This document shows positions 25,596 through 33,370 of a DNA stretch of 64,000 nt, piece after piece (the first letter of the stretch is position 1; the number at the start of each line of letters is the position of its first letter). Made by a program: the position numbers and the translations under genes. The DNA comes from an uncultured Candidatus Saccharibacteria bacterium (GTDB lineage Bacteria > Patescibacteriota > Saccharimonadia > Saccharimonadales > Saccharimonadaceae), in NCBI GenBank assembly GCA_946804195.1, contig CAMPEU010000001.1:40192-104191 (forward strand), written 5' to 3'. The notes below the pieces were generated by a model. It was not told the origin of the DNA. It did not search any database and worked only from the letters and a program-made list of their open reading frames with translations.

Positions 25596-25760
25596 ATGCT
25601 AAACCCACGAGCCATACTGGTTTGCCAACGCGAGAAATTCGTCGAAACGCACCCCGGACTGCTGTATGTCTGGATTGTCGTTAGCGACAGCTACTGGCGT
25701 TACATCGGTAGAAAAATCATCGATGCTCGTTCGGCCAAATGTCGTCAACCTAACACATAG
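25596..25760 (+). CDS. Small basic protein, second gene of mini-island
   Basis: ATG 25596 to TAG 25760 encodes 54 residues (start MLNPRAILVCQREKF, middle GLLYVWIVVSDSYWRYIG, end basic). An AGGAG at 25580-25584 sits 11-12 nt upstream, rather far, with GGGA directly before the ATG. No domain recognised. A perfect 14-bp terminator hairpin follows 30 nt after the stop, which supports a two-gene transcript with the preceding ORF. Confidence 0.4.
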   Translation: MLNPRAILVCQREKFVETHPGLLYVWIVVSDSYWRYIGRKIIDARSAKCRQPNT

Positions 25761-25789
25761 CCCCAGATCGTCCAAGAAATCACACAAGC

Positions 25790-25835
25790 ACCCACGCTTC
25801 CGGTTGATTATAAATCCCGGAAGCGTGGGTCTTTT
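25790..25835 (+). terminator. Strong intrinsic terminator of the first island unit
   Basis: ACCCACGCTTCCGG (25790-25803) pairs perfectly with CCGGAAGCGTGGGT (25817-25830), a 14-bp stem with a 13-nt loop, followed by CTTTTC. It is the most stable terminator in the window. Confidence 0.85.
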
Positions 25836-25857
25836 CAATTTCGAAAATCACAAATAC

Positions 25858-25886
25858 TTGATAATCCTGATGGGATAAGATACTAT
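25858..25886 (+). promoter_or_regulatory. Promoter of the third island gene
   Basis: TTGATA (25858-25863) and TACTAT (25881-25886) with a 17-bp spacer, 62 nt upstream of the ATG at 25948. Confidence 0.5.
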
Positions 25887-25947
25887 TCCCCTACACATCG
25901 CTCAGTGTCATTCCGACAGCAGAATCCCGCATGCATAGGAGGGAAAG

Positions 25948-26241
25948 ATGATACCTTTCGTCACCATCAACGTACCATTTTCGATAGCGGAACGCAGCAT
26001 TGTGCGAACTGTCGCCTTAGTGCGAGAGGTACCGGCAAAGATTCAGATGCGTCGTGAGCTTCGCGAATGGGAGCAGGATCACACTACCGTTGACTGGCTA
26101 TTCAGAATAGCCGATCTAACGCCAAATGAATCCGAGCTAATGCGTATTGCATCAACAGTGATAAACGCTTCGCGACGCATGCGTAAGATCCGCAAGCCGT
26201 CAAAATTCGAGATCAAGCAGTTCTTTGGCCACCCGATGTGA
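25948..26241 (+). CDS. Small basic helical protein, third gene of mini-island
   Basis: A 97-residue protein starting with ATG at 25948 behind an excellent Shine-Dalgarno site (AGGAGGG, 7 nt away). The N-terminal third is mixed (MIPFVTINVPFSIAERS); the rest is helical and rich in Arg/Glu, ending in RRMRKIRKPSKFEIKQFFG. No recognised domain, membrane segment or signal peptide. It has its own promoter and lies just before the convergent recO terminator. Nucleic-acid binding is conceivable from charge alone. Confidence 0.6.
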   Translation: MIPFVTINVPFSIAERSIVRTVALVREVPAKIQMRRELREWEQDHTTVDWLFRIADLTPNESELMRIASTVINASRRMRKIRKPSKFEIKQFFGHPM

Positions 26242-26272
26242 ACCACCCCGTCAACCGAGTAGATACGCCTGT

Positions 26273-26293
26273 AAAAACGCGTCCTCGGACGCG
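26273..26293 (-). terminator. recO terminator
   Basis: CGCGTC (26278-26283) and GACGCG (26288-26293) form a GC-rich stem with a four-base loop; on the minus strand it is followed by TTTTT (26273-26277). It lies 13 nt past the recO stop. Confidence 0.75.
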
Positions 26294-26305
26294 GGGTGTA
26301 TCTCT

Positions 26306-26980
26306 TTATAATGCTGCGTGTTGGCGAGCAACATACAAGCAATCAGCCAAATACTCACTCATGCCGCCAACTTGCAAAATCACGTTCAAATCCTTTGCCA
26401 GCACCAATCGCAGAATCTTTATATGCTCTGACGTTATCAGACCATTCGTGTCTTCAACAAATCCCTTCTCCGTGCTGTCATAACGATATTTTTTATCGCC
26501 TTCTAATTTTTTGCCTTGATAATCGCGTGACATATTCAATCCATCACCCAATAATTCAGCAACACGCACGTAGAACCAGGTCTGCACTAACGCCAAGGGG
26601 ACCGATACCGTATCTAACCCTGCCAATATTTCTGCGACAATATCATACCATTCTGCCTCGTCTAGGCTGGCACTAGCCCGTGCAACCTGAGTTAATACCT
26701 CGTAAGCAAACTGCATCCGATCATAATCCTCTAAAATATGACGATAGAACTGTACCAAACGTGCCGACGTCAAAATTCCCAAGTCACCCTTTCCTCGTCC
26801 GATGACAACATCGCACACCGCAAATAGTTCAATACCACCAGCTAATTTTGACTTTTCGCGACGTACACCACGTGCCATTACACTCACCCGGCCTGCTGGC
26901 GTCAAAAAGTCCAACACTCGATCTGCTTCTCCATAATTTGTCCGACGCAATACGATTGCACGCGTCCGATGAGAGTTCAT
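26306..26980 (-). CDS. recO: DNA repair protein RecO
   Basis: A 224-residue recombination mediator that helps RecA load on SSB-coated DNA in the RecFOR pathway. The N-terminal OB-fold reads RAIVLRRTNYGEADRVLDFLTPAGRVSVMARGVRREKSKLAGGIELF, the family hallmark; the C-terminal helical part carries the usual VQTWFYVRVAELLG segment. The typical C-terminal zinc cysteines seen in some homologues are absent. The gene is followed by a clear terminator. Confidence 0.92.
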   Translation of the reverse strand: MNSHRTRAIVLRRTNYGEADRVLDFLTPAGRVSVMARGVRREKSKLAGGIELFAVCDVVIGRGKGDLGILTSARLVQFYRHILEDYDRMQFAYEVLTQVARASASLDEAEWYDIVAEILAGLDTVSVPLALVQTWFYVRVAELLGDGLNMSRDYQGKKLEGDKKYRYDSTEKGFVEDTNGLITSEHIKILRLVLAKDLNVILQVGGMSEYLADCLYVARQHAAL

Positions 26981-27038
26981 GCTAGTACCTTTTTCACTAT
27001 CGAAAATTTAATTCTAGCAATAGTATGAGCTCTGCTGT

Positions 27039-27410
27039 TCACAGTAGTACGCTCCGAACTGTCGCTACGATATCGCTCGGATGCATCATCGTACTATTTA
27101 TAATTCGTCGGACACCGTACGGCCGTAATTCATCGATATCCAAATCAGCCATGCTACTACACACGATTACCGGGATATCCGCTGTATCCGTATAGCTCTG
27201 TAATTCATGGAGTAAATTCAATGCGCCTGGTCCATCCAGTAGTAAGCTCATGACAATCGCAGAGGGCGGGTTTTCGTCAACCAGATCAATCGCTGCATAT
27301 GCATGCGATGCACGTACAACCGAAAAACCCTGCGATTCCAACTGGCGCTGATAATGATCACCTAGCCACGGCTCACTCTCAATTACCATCACACTTTTAC
27401 TGTCGCTCAT
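27039..27410 (-). CDS. Pseudo-receiver domain protein lacking the phosphoacceptor Asp
   Basis: A 123-residue single receiver-like domain: VMVIESEPWLGDHYQRQLESQGF at the N-terminus, IVMSLLLDGPGALNLLHEL in the middle and IPVIVCSSMAD late. The position of the phospho-accepting Asp is S55 (IVMSLLL instead of LLLDLMLP), and the conserved lysine near the C-terminus is also missing (RRIINSTMMHP). The paired acidic residues of the Mg pocket are E11 and E13. Phosphorylation by the usual route is therefore unlikely; it may act by protein-protein contact. Overlaps the upstream kinase-like gene by 4 nt. Confidence 0.85.
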   Translation of the reverse strand: MSDSKSVMVIESEPWLGDHYQRQLESQGFSVVRASHAYAAIDLVDENPPSAIVMSLLLDGPGALNLLHELQSYTDTADIPVIVCSSMADLDIDELRPYGVRRIINSTMMHPSDIVATVRSVLL

Positions 27411-28141
27411 AGCAAGCTCATCTGTCCAGATACATTCAAATCCACATAAAAAGTTGCGCCATCACGATGACGAACAATCCCCACAATACTGTCCATCTTT
27501 TCGGCCAATCGTTGTGCAGTTATCAGGCCTACTCCGCTAGCCTGCGGACGACTGCTCAGTGGTGCCAATGCACGGCGCGACACGCGACCCTCGAGTTGGC
27601 TCCACATATCAATTGGCACCGCCGGTCCATAATCTCGAACGCCAATACGAACTCGATCACCCCGTCCAGTAATCGCCATCTGAATTGGATGTTTTTTAGA
27701 TCCATAAAACAAAGCATTGTCGCCAAATGCCAACAAGATACGTTGCAAAACGTTGCGATTTGCGACCGTCAAAGGTACCCGAGCTCGCGACTGCAATGTA
27801 ATCTCGCGACCGTAGGCCGAAAACATCGGGGTGAGTTCATGAATAACATCCCGACATACACTCAAAGGATTGACAGGCTCCAGCGGTAACGCTTGCTGAG
27901 TAACGGCTGTCATGTTCAAACTCGATGCCAAACGCAACGCTCGTTCACTCGTCAGAGTTACCTGTTCACTCAACAACTTACGCTCTTCATCGCTGATATT
28001 ATCAGCCCCAACGGCTAACCCTAACTGTCTCATCAAAACTAGCGGTGAGGTTAACTCACCAGCCGCCGCAACAGACAAAACCGAGCCATCAAATAAATGA
28101 CCAACACTACCCCTAATATTCCGATTACCCTCCGCATTCAT
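27407..28141 (-). CDS. Histidine-kinase-like ATPase lacking the phosphoacceptor His
   Basis: From the ATG at 28141 (10 codons downstream of the longest frame) the product has 244 residues. A DHp-like helix contains AAAGELTSPL (about 25-34), where the usual H in HELRTPL is G28. The ATPase domain has an N-box FGDNALFYG (D141, N142), G1-like VRDYGPAVP (D170) and G2 SGVGLITAQRLAEKM (203-217). Cytoplasmic, with no membrane segment or sensor domain. ATP binding is likely, autophosphorylation is not. Coupled (4-nt overlap) to a pseudo-receiver gene that also lacks its phosphorylation residue. Confidence 0.85.
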   Translation of the reverse strand: MNAEGNRNIRGSVGHLFDGSVLSVAAAGELTSPLVLMRQLGLAVGADNISDEERKLLSEQVTLTSERALRLASSLNMTAVTQQALPLEPVNPLSVCRDVIHELTPMFSAYGREITLQSRARVPLTVANRNVLQRILLAFGDNALFYGSKKHPIQMAITGRGDRVRIGVRDYGPAVPIDMWSQLEGRVSRRALAPLSSRPQASGVGLITAQRLAEKMDSIVGIVRHRDGATFYVDLNVSGQMSLL

Positions 28142-28216
28142 CGTTATATCTAGTTTATCACGCACGCACACGCAAAAATGCTGTAAAAATTAGCAATACC
28201 CCTGTAGTGTTTGTGC

Positions 28217-28873
28217 TTAGTCGTTAAAGTCTAGTGAAGATACGATTGACTGAAAATCATTCTTGAAAACATCCGCATCTGTTCGCACGGTAATCGTTAA
28301 TGATCGACAGCGATAAACAACCGCATCACCACGAATATTTTTACTAAAGTTACCAGTCAATCGAACACCCTGATGTCCTTGTGACGATGAGGTACTCTGT
28401 TTCAAATCACCCTTTTGTACCAAGTTTTGATATCGCTTCAATACAGAATCAAAATCACGTTGCTCGATGGTTACGCGCAAGGCAAATTGCTCGGAATTAC
28501 TAATCGGTGGAACATAGCCTGGATTGAAATATGCTTCAAAATCACCCCCGTTAGTAATCTGCTCCGCCCAATGTTCACTCCATGTTTTTGGATAATCAAA
28601 TCGTAAGCCACAATAATCGTCTGGTGCCTTGAAATTTTTTGCTGGTTGCTTTTCTCGCTCAGCAAACTTCTCTTCATCAGCTTCAGCCTGTACTCGTTTT
28701 GCTTCGACTTCTGCAATGCGCAGCTTGCCATCAAGATCGCTATTTGCTTCGCCATAGGCAACAAACGCCCAAATGCTAAAAATACCCAATCCGAGCACTA
28801 AAACGCTCAAACCGATAACAGCAAATAACATACCTGATATAACGCCGCGTTCATTGTGGTGCAAAGATTTCAT
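28217..28873 (-). CDS. Membrane-anchored lipoprotein-like/PsbP-type domain protein, unknown function
   Basis: About 218 residues from ATG 28873, which lies 7 nt after a TATAAT formed by the end of the preceding gene; ATG 28882 is an alternative. One N-terminal helix (GVISGMLFAVIGLSVLVLGLGIFSIWAFVAYG) is followed by a charged coiled coil (about 48-80) and a domain with YCGLRFDYPKTWSEHW and a C-terminal beta-rich part, reminiscent of the PsbP/DUF1795-like beta-sandwich often found in extracytoplasmic proteins. Two cysteines may form a disulphide. Function unknown; last gene of the xseAB unit. Confidence 0.65.
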   Translation of the reverse strand: MKSLHHNERGVISGMLFAVIGLSVLVLGLGIFSIWAFVAYGEANSDLDGKLRIAEVEAKRVQAEADEEKFAEREKQPAKNFKAPDDYCGLRFDYPKTWSEHWAEQITNGGDFEAYFNPGYVPPISNSEQFALRVTIEQRDFDSVLKRYQNLVQKGDLKQSTSSSQGHQGVRLTGNFSKNIRGDAVVYRCRSLTITVRTDADVFKNDFQSIVSSLDFND

Positions 28874-28881
28874 ATGGCTCA

Positions 28882-29403
28882 TTATACTTGTGCTTTTCCA
28901 CTCTGTAAAGGCTTAACTTTATACAAGTAAAAACTTTTGTCATGTTTTTCATGCTGAACATTGGGAACCTTAAAGCCAAAGCTCATAAAGTATACGTCTT
29001 TTCTATGTAATGACGCCGTTTGCTGGACCTTTTTATACATTTTTTTGATGTCCCGCGAATCGCCAAACGTATAGACGATTGTCGTTTCACTAGGTAGAGT
29101 TACGAACCAAAAATCAGCCAAGCGTACGGATATCAGCCGACTGCGCGAGAGTATTTTTGCAACGACAACCAGCGCCGGATTCAGTTCGTATCCGATTGAA
29201 CGAGCGCCACAACGCGCCGCCGCACGCAATACGACACCATCACCGCTCCCGATATCGACAAGTACGTCCCGCTTGCCCAGTGGATACAGCGTGGTGAATG
29301 CTTTGTCCAATAATTTTCGTCGCGTAGGCACGTATGGCGCGCCTCGTACTACAACAAATCCAAACAATACTACAATTCCACTCGCAACCCAGAACCAGAT
29401 CAT
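28882..29403 (-). CDS. Membrane-anchored SAM-dependent methyltransferase-like protein
   Basis: A 173-residue protein: one N-terminal hydrophobic helix (MIWFWVASGIVVLFGFVVVRG) and then a class I methyltransferase-like core with DVLVDIGSGDGVVLRAAARCG (motif I), IGYELNPALVVVAK (post I) and a reduced C-terminal half. Similar small membrane-tethered methyltransferases occur in Patescibacteria, with unknown substrates. It overlaps xseB by 4 nt and is part of a unit running from the LPG-synthase-like gene. Confidence 0.75.
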   Translation of the reverse strand: MIWFWVASGIVVLFGFVVVRGAPYVPTRRKLLDKAFTTLYPLGKRDVLVDIGSGDGVVLRAAARCGARSIGYELNPALVVVAKILSRSRLISVRLADFWFVTLPSETTIVYTFGDSRDIKKMYKKVQQTASLHRKDVYFMSFGFKVPNVQHEKHDKSFYLYKVKPLQSGKAQV

Positions 29404-29615
29404 TTCTCGTTATCGCTCGCAAAAGAGCGCTTTAGCTCCCGGATGTCGTTAGATACCGCACTCAGATCCTTCTCGATGTCAGCAGCCAACTTTGCCGCTT
29501 CTTTTAACTTTGCGCTCGCTTGTTCAACCTGAAAATCATCACCATCAAACCAACTCACCAACTGATCCAACTGATCGATTTTTTCCTGAACTGTTGTCGT
29601 GTCATTTTTTGTCAT
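29400..29615 (-). CDS. xseB: Exodeoxyribonuclease VII small subunit
   Basis: A 71-residue helical protein with the XseB pattern (VQEKIDQLDQLVSWFDGDDFQVEQASAKLKEAAKLAADIEKDL). Several copies bind the XseA catalytic subunit. It overlaps the end of xseA by 14 nt and the following gene by 4 nt, in the usual xseA-xseB order. Confidence 0.92.
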   Translation of the reverse strand: MTKNDTTTVQEKIDQLDQLVSWFDGDDFQVEQASAKLKEAAKLAADIEKDLSAVSNDIRELKRSFASDNEK

Positions 29616-30690
29616 ACGATTCTACCTTTGCTTTTATTATAGCTTGCGCCAGTTCAATTTCGACAGTTTGTCCTACTTTCATCGCTCCACGAACAAGTGC
29701 GTACCCACGCTCCAATGCTCGCGCTGGATCAAATTCCGCCAGTAATCGTTGAGTTTGTAGCAGATACTGCTGGTGCTTCTCGACGTGACGCATCGCAATA
29801 TCAGCAGAATCCTCCACTCTGCCCGCAACATGCTGACGCAACCTATCAACCGTACCCAGAACGTGTGGTATCAGTGACTGTACTTGCATGCGTGTATAGC
29901 CAACAATATCGTGTCGGTTCGGCACTACAATTTGGGCAGCATTACTCGGCGTCGCCGCGCGGACATCAGCTACCAGATCACATAACGACGTATCAACCTC
30001 ATGTCCAATCCCCGTCAAGGTAGGAATACGACTACCGGCGACCGCTCGAACTAATTGCTCATCATTAAACGCACTCAAATCGTCCGCACTACCACCACCT
30101 CTGATAATTATTACAACGTCAGGTAGTGTCTCCTGAGTATTAAAATAGTTCAAGGCTCGAATAATCTGATCAGGAGCCTCCGCTCCTTGCACCGTCACAT
30201 GCGCAACATCGACACGCAATCCACCCCACCGGTCATTGAGTATCTTGATGAAATCTGCATACCCAGCCGCTTGCGTACTACTGATAATGGCAATGTGACG
30301 TGGTATTTTTGGCAACGCCCTTTTTCGCTCAAGAGCGAACAACCCCTCCTGGTCAAGTTTTTTACGCAACATTTCAAAACTCTTTTTTATACTACCCTCA
30401 CCGCTCGGACGAATTGCTTTAACGGTCAGGCTAAACTTGCCCCATTTTGTCAGTTTTGGAGTAGCCGTAACAACAACCTTCATGCCATCCTCTATAGGTA
30501 CGCGCAGTTGAAAAACCATCATAAAACAATTAACACTAGCATCCTCGTCTTTTAAGTCGAAAAAAACAAACTTGCCTTGGTTCACCTTAAAACTGGCGAC
30601 TTCGCCTTCTACCTCAACGAGCGGATACGCATATTCAAAGGTTTGGTTAACGGTAGCGACAAAGTCGCTAACTCGAAATTTTGGGGACAT
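29602..30690 (-). CDS. xseA: Exodeoxyribonuclease VII large subunit
   Basis: The ATG at 30690 gives 362 residues beginning MSPKFRVSDFVATVNQTFE, matching the family's N-terminal OB-fold; the longer frame to 30819 lies inside the upstream gene. The OB-fold continues VEGEVASFKVNQGKFVFFDLKDEDASVNCFMM; the catalytic core has SSTQAAGYADFI, IIIRGGGSADDLSAFNDEQLVRAVA and TGIGHEVDTSLCDLVADVRAATPSNAAQIV. A coiled-coil C-terminus follows. The enzyme degrades single-stranded DNA to oligonucleotides. It overlaps the upstream gene by 23 nt and xseB by 14 nt. Confidence 0.95.
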   Translation of the reverse strand: MSPKFRVSDFVATVNQTFEYAYPLVEVEGEVASFKVNQGKFVFFDLKDEDASVNCFMMVFQLRVPIEDGMKVVVTATPKLTKWGKFSLTVKAIRPSGEGSIKKSFEMLRKKLDQEGLFALERKRALPKIPRHIAIISSTQAAGYADFIKILNDRWGGLRVDVAHVTVQGAEAPDQIIRALNYFNTQETLPDVVIIIRGGGSADDLSAFNDEQLVRAVAGSRIPTLTGIGHEVDTSLCDLVADVRAATPSNAAQIVVPNRHDIVGYTRMQVQSLIPHVLGTVDRLRQHVAGRVEDSADIAMRHVEKHQQYLLQTQRLLAEFDPARALERGYALVRGAMKVGQTVEIELAQAIIKAKVESYDKK

Positions 30691-31717
30691 TACCCTTGTC
30701 TCCATACGTTGCGAGTGCATGTTGGTAAAAGATATAACCAAGTGCAATAGTTCCAATAAGTATGATGACGCGCGCCAAAACAATACCCGCGATAGCAACA
30801 CCACCGGCAATGCCCGCAAAGGCCAAGAACGTTACCATAACAGCCTCATATGCGCCGGCACCACCAGGAGTCAACACAAAGAATCCAACCAATGTCGCAA
30901 CTCCATATGCAATCAATACAGGCGCGGGATTAAATACTTCACCAAGTGCCCAAAATGCAACCATAAACAATCCAGCATCGCCTAGTGTATGGACAACACC
31001 CCAGAGTAACGGCTTCTTCAATAATTTTTTGTCACTTTTTAACTCCAGAAAATCGCGATGCATATCTTCTAAAAAGTTCTCAACTGTTGACTCTTTTAGT
31101 AATTTACGCCTACGCCCAAAAGTGACTCGACGTGTAATTACATTTAAAATTCGATATATTTGCGATGCAAAACGATCAATGCGCGCCTTACTACTCAATA
31201 AATAGATACCTGTCAAAATTGTGACTGTCATCAGTCCAAACAGCGTTGCGCTCGCCAAAATAATCCAACGATTCAACGTACCGTCGAGAGTGACTAAAAA
31301 GAGCGATAGTAGTAAAAGAGCACCAAAAGCGAAAAAACCAGATGCATGACGAACAACCTGCGCCATAGTTGCACGCCCTGGAAGCACCCCTAGTGAACCA
31401 AGCCTCCATGTCAGATATGACACGCCGCTGACACCACCGCTTGGTAATACATGATTAACGAAATTCCCCTCCAGCGCTATACGTACAAGTTCTCGTCTAT
31501 TTGTTTTGAGTATCTGGCCTTTACCTCGTAAATACGAGAAGATCATTTCGCCTCCCGCATAGTACACGAGAATCTGCAACGGTATCATTAACAAAAGTAC
31601 CCAAAGATTAACCTGACTAAGCAATTCCCATGCCCGTAACAGCTCGTGACGGGATGCAAATAGGATAATAATCAGTAAAAAAACAGTGGCTAAGCTTAAC
31701 CAGGCTCGAAAAGACAT
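30668..31717 (-). CDS. Lysylphosphatidylglycerol synthase-type transmembrane protein (UPF0104)
   Basis: A 349-residue polytopic protein with about eight helices and family signatures: RELVRIALEGNFVNHVLPSGGVSGVSYLTWRL, TMAQVVRHASGFFAF and the C-terminal GFFVLTPGGAGAYEAVMVTFLAFAG. This is the flippase-like membrane part of MprF/AglD-type proteins, without the lysyl-transferase domain. It may move lipids or lipid-linked sugars; the substrate is unknown. TATACT ends 7 nt before the ATG in a palindrome shared with the divergent gene at 31742. Confidence 0.85.
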   Translation of the reverse strand: MSFRAWLSLATVFLLIIILFASRHELLRAWELLSQVNLWVLLLMIPLQILVYYAGGEMIFSYLRGKGQILKTNRRELVRIALEGNFVNHVLPSGGVSGVSYLTWRLGSLGVLPGRATMAQVVRHASGFFAFGALLLLSLFLVTLDGTLNRWIILASATLFGLMTVTILTGIYLLSSKARIDRFASQIYRILNVITRRVTFGRRRKLLKESTVENFLEDMHRDFLELKSDKKLLKKPLLWGVVHTLGDAGLFMVAFWALGEVFNPAPVLIAYGVATLVGFFVLTPGGAGAYEAVMVTFLAFAGIAGGVAIAGIVLARVIILIGTIALGYIFYQHALATYGDKGNVPKISS

Positions 31718-31724
31718 ACTAACA

Positions 31725-31734
31725 AGTATATACT
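31725..31734. promoter_or_regulatory. Palindromic overlapping divergent -10 boxes
   Basis: AGTATATACT is a perfect 10-bp palindrome that provides TATACT on both strands. Each -10 copy ends exactly 7 nt before an ATG (31717 minus, 31742 plus). The two RNA polymerase footprints must overlap, so the promoters should be mutually exclusive on a given DNA molecule, and both mRNAs should be leaderless. Confidence 0.7.
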
Positions 31735-31741
31735 ATTAGAT

Positions 31742-32923
31742 ATGTACATTGCGATGCTCGGACGACAACCAGAATTAGGCATTGCCGAACTCGAAAGAGT
31801 TTACGGTGATGTTCGGTGGTTTGCGCATGATTCAGCCCTCGTCGACAGCGATACGTTCGATGTACAACGCTTGGGTGGAACTATCAAGGCGGGAGTCGTT
31901 GTGCGAGAGCTCACCGGCACTGACTGGCGCAAGACAAGTATGGAACTCGTAAAAATATATCACCGAAAATGGTCGGATGCTCCGGGTAAAATTACACTAG
32001 GCATCAGCGCACATGGATTCACGATCACGGCAAAAGATGTTGGACGCACCGCACATATCCTCAAGTCAAAGCTCAAAGACAGTGGCGTCAGCGTGCGTAT
32101 GGTGCCGAATGAACAACCGGCACTCAGTAGTGCGTCATCTCATCACAACAAACTCGGTCTATCAAATAATAAAGTAGAGCTAATGGTCGTCCGTGGTCAT
32201 GGTGGCAAAGTAATTATTGCCGAGAGTACCGGTGCTCAAAACATTACCGCACTCGCCAACCGTGATCAAGCGCGACCAGCACGTGATGCATTTGTCGGTA
32301 TGCTACCACCAAAACTTGCGCTCATCATGACAAATCTTGCCGTCGGTAAACTACAGCCCAAAGGTGATGAATCACACCTAACTATTCTCGATCCATTTTG
32401 TGGCACGGGAGTCATATTACAGGAAGCGGCGCTACTAATGTACTCTGTCTATGGCACCGATGTGTCCGAAAAAATGATTCGCTACTCTCGCGATAACATC
32501 CAATGGCTCGAAGAAAAATACAAAATCCGAGCCGGCTGGTATCTCCATGAAGGCGATGCCGTAGAAACAATCTGGCGACAACCAATTGATGCCGTTGCCA
32601 CAGAAGCATACTTGGGGCAACCATTCAGCGCTCCTCCATCACCGAGCAAGCTAGCAGAAGTAAAACAAACGTGCGACACAATTATTAGTAAGTTCCTCAA
32701 AAACATGAGTCATCAGATACAAAGCGGCACACCGTTATGTATCGCAGTCCCCGCTTGGAGTAATCGTGACGGTACCACCTTTACTCGCCTTAATCTCGTC
32801 AAAAAACTTGATTCACTAGGCTACAGACCTGTTGAATTCAAGAATATTGCGGCGAAAGATTTGTTGTATTATCGCCCAGGACAAGTTGTTGCGCGTGACT
32901 TATTGGTCATCGAGAGAATCTAG
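31742..32923 (+). CDS. TRM11/TrmG10-like RNA methyltransferase
   Basis: A 393-residue protein with a N-terminal THUMP-like region and a C-terminal class I methyltransferase. Diagnostic segments are NRDQARPARDAFVGMLPPKLALIMTNLA (about 178-205), DPFCGTGVILQEAALL (SAM motif I), VYGTDVSEKMIRYSRDN and TEAYLGQPFSAPPS in the place of the catalytic NPPY-type motif. Relatives methylate guanosine-10 of tRNA; here the NPPY motif is TEAY as in TRM11/TMTC-like groups found in archaea and Patescibacteria, so the exact base is uncertain. The -10 box ends 7 nt before the ATG. Confidence 0.85.
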   Translation: MYIAMLGRQPELGIAELERVYGDVRWFAHDSALVDSDTFDVQRLGGTIKAGVVVRELTGTDWRKTSMELVKIYHRKWSDAPGKITLGISAHGFTITAKDVGRTAHILKSKLKDSGVSVRMVPNEQPALSSASSHHNKLGLSNNKVELMVVRGHGGKVIIAESTGAQNITALANRDQARPARDAFVGMLPPKLALIMTNLAVGKLQPKGDESHLTILDPFCGTGVILQEAALLMYSVYGTDVSEKMIRYSRDNIQWLEEKYKIRAGWYLHEGDAVETIWRQPIDAVATEAYLGQPFSAPPSPSKLAEVKQTCDTIISKFLKNMSHQIQSGTPLCIAVPAWSNRDGTTFTRLNLVKKLDSLGYRPVEFKNIAAKDLLYYRPGQVVARDLLVIERI

Positions 32924-32970
32924 GCCAACAAAAGAGCATCTTGATGAGTTATGGATTTCGACAACAGGGG

Positions 32971-32999
32971 TTGACGAATCGTCATTTTTTAGTTACAAT
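32971..32999 (+). promoter_or_regulatory. rpmA promoter
   Basis: TTGACG (32971-32976) and TACAAT (32994-32999) with a 17-bp spacer; an AAGGAG Shine-Dalgarno site at 33023-33028 precedes the GTG at 33036. It is a conventional promoter with leader, in contrast to the leaderless genes nearby. Confidence 0.75.
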
Positions 33000-33035
33000 G
33001 GTTTAGATTTTTGATGTTAATTAAGGAGTTACCAC

Positions 33036-33308
33036 GTGTCACATGTCAAAGCTGGCGGTTCCAGTAAAAACAACCGAAATAACGCCGGTCAACGCCTAGG
33101 TACCAAACGATTTGGTGGCCAGACAGTTCGCAATGGCGAAGTCTTGGTACGACAAACTGGATCAACCAAAATTGCAGGTCCTGGCACATACATGAGCCGT
33201 AACTTCACTATTCACGCAGCCGTTGATGGTGTCGTGAGCTTCGTAAAAGTAAAGAAAGGGCGCTTCACAGGCAAAACCGTTCCTCGCACACAAGTTGTTG
33301 TCCAATAA
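33036..33308 (+). CDS. rpmA: 50S ribosomal protein bL27
   Basis: A 90-residue ribosomal protein of the large subunit peptidyl-transferase region. The glycine-rich flexible N-terminus (KAGGSSKNNRNNAGQRLGTKRFGGQ) and core VRNGEVLVRQTGSTKIAGPGTYMSRNFTIHAAVDGVV are diagnostic. GTG start with AAGGAG 7 nt upstream. rplU (bL21), its common partner, is not adjacent. A bidirectional terminator follows. Confidence 0.96.
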   Translation: MSHVKAGGSSKNNRNNAGQRLGTKRFGGQTVRNGEVLVRQTGSTKIAGPGTYMSRNFTIHAAVDGVVSFVKVKKGRFTGKTVPRTQVVVQ

Positions 33309-33328
33309 ATAATTGTTCCAAATAAAAA

Positions 33329-33358
33329 TCGCCTTCGGTGTTGAAGGCGACTTTTTAT
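33329..33358 (+). terminator. Bidirectional terminator between rpmA and the response regulator gene
   Basis: TCGCCTTC (33329-33336) pairs with GAAGGCGA (33343-33350) around GGTGTT, followed by CTTTTTATTTTT on the plus strand. On the minus strand the same stem is followed by TTTTTATTT, so it can also end the ftsEX-pcsB-ctpA-regulator transcript. Confidence 0.9.
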
Positions 33359-33370
33359 TTTTAACTCGCT

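Noticed and set aside
25599-25838. Minus-strand 79-codon ORF opposite the second island gene
   Set aside because: It runs through the terminator stem, has no ribosome-binding site, and is the shadow of the plus-strand ORF.
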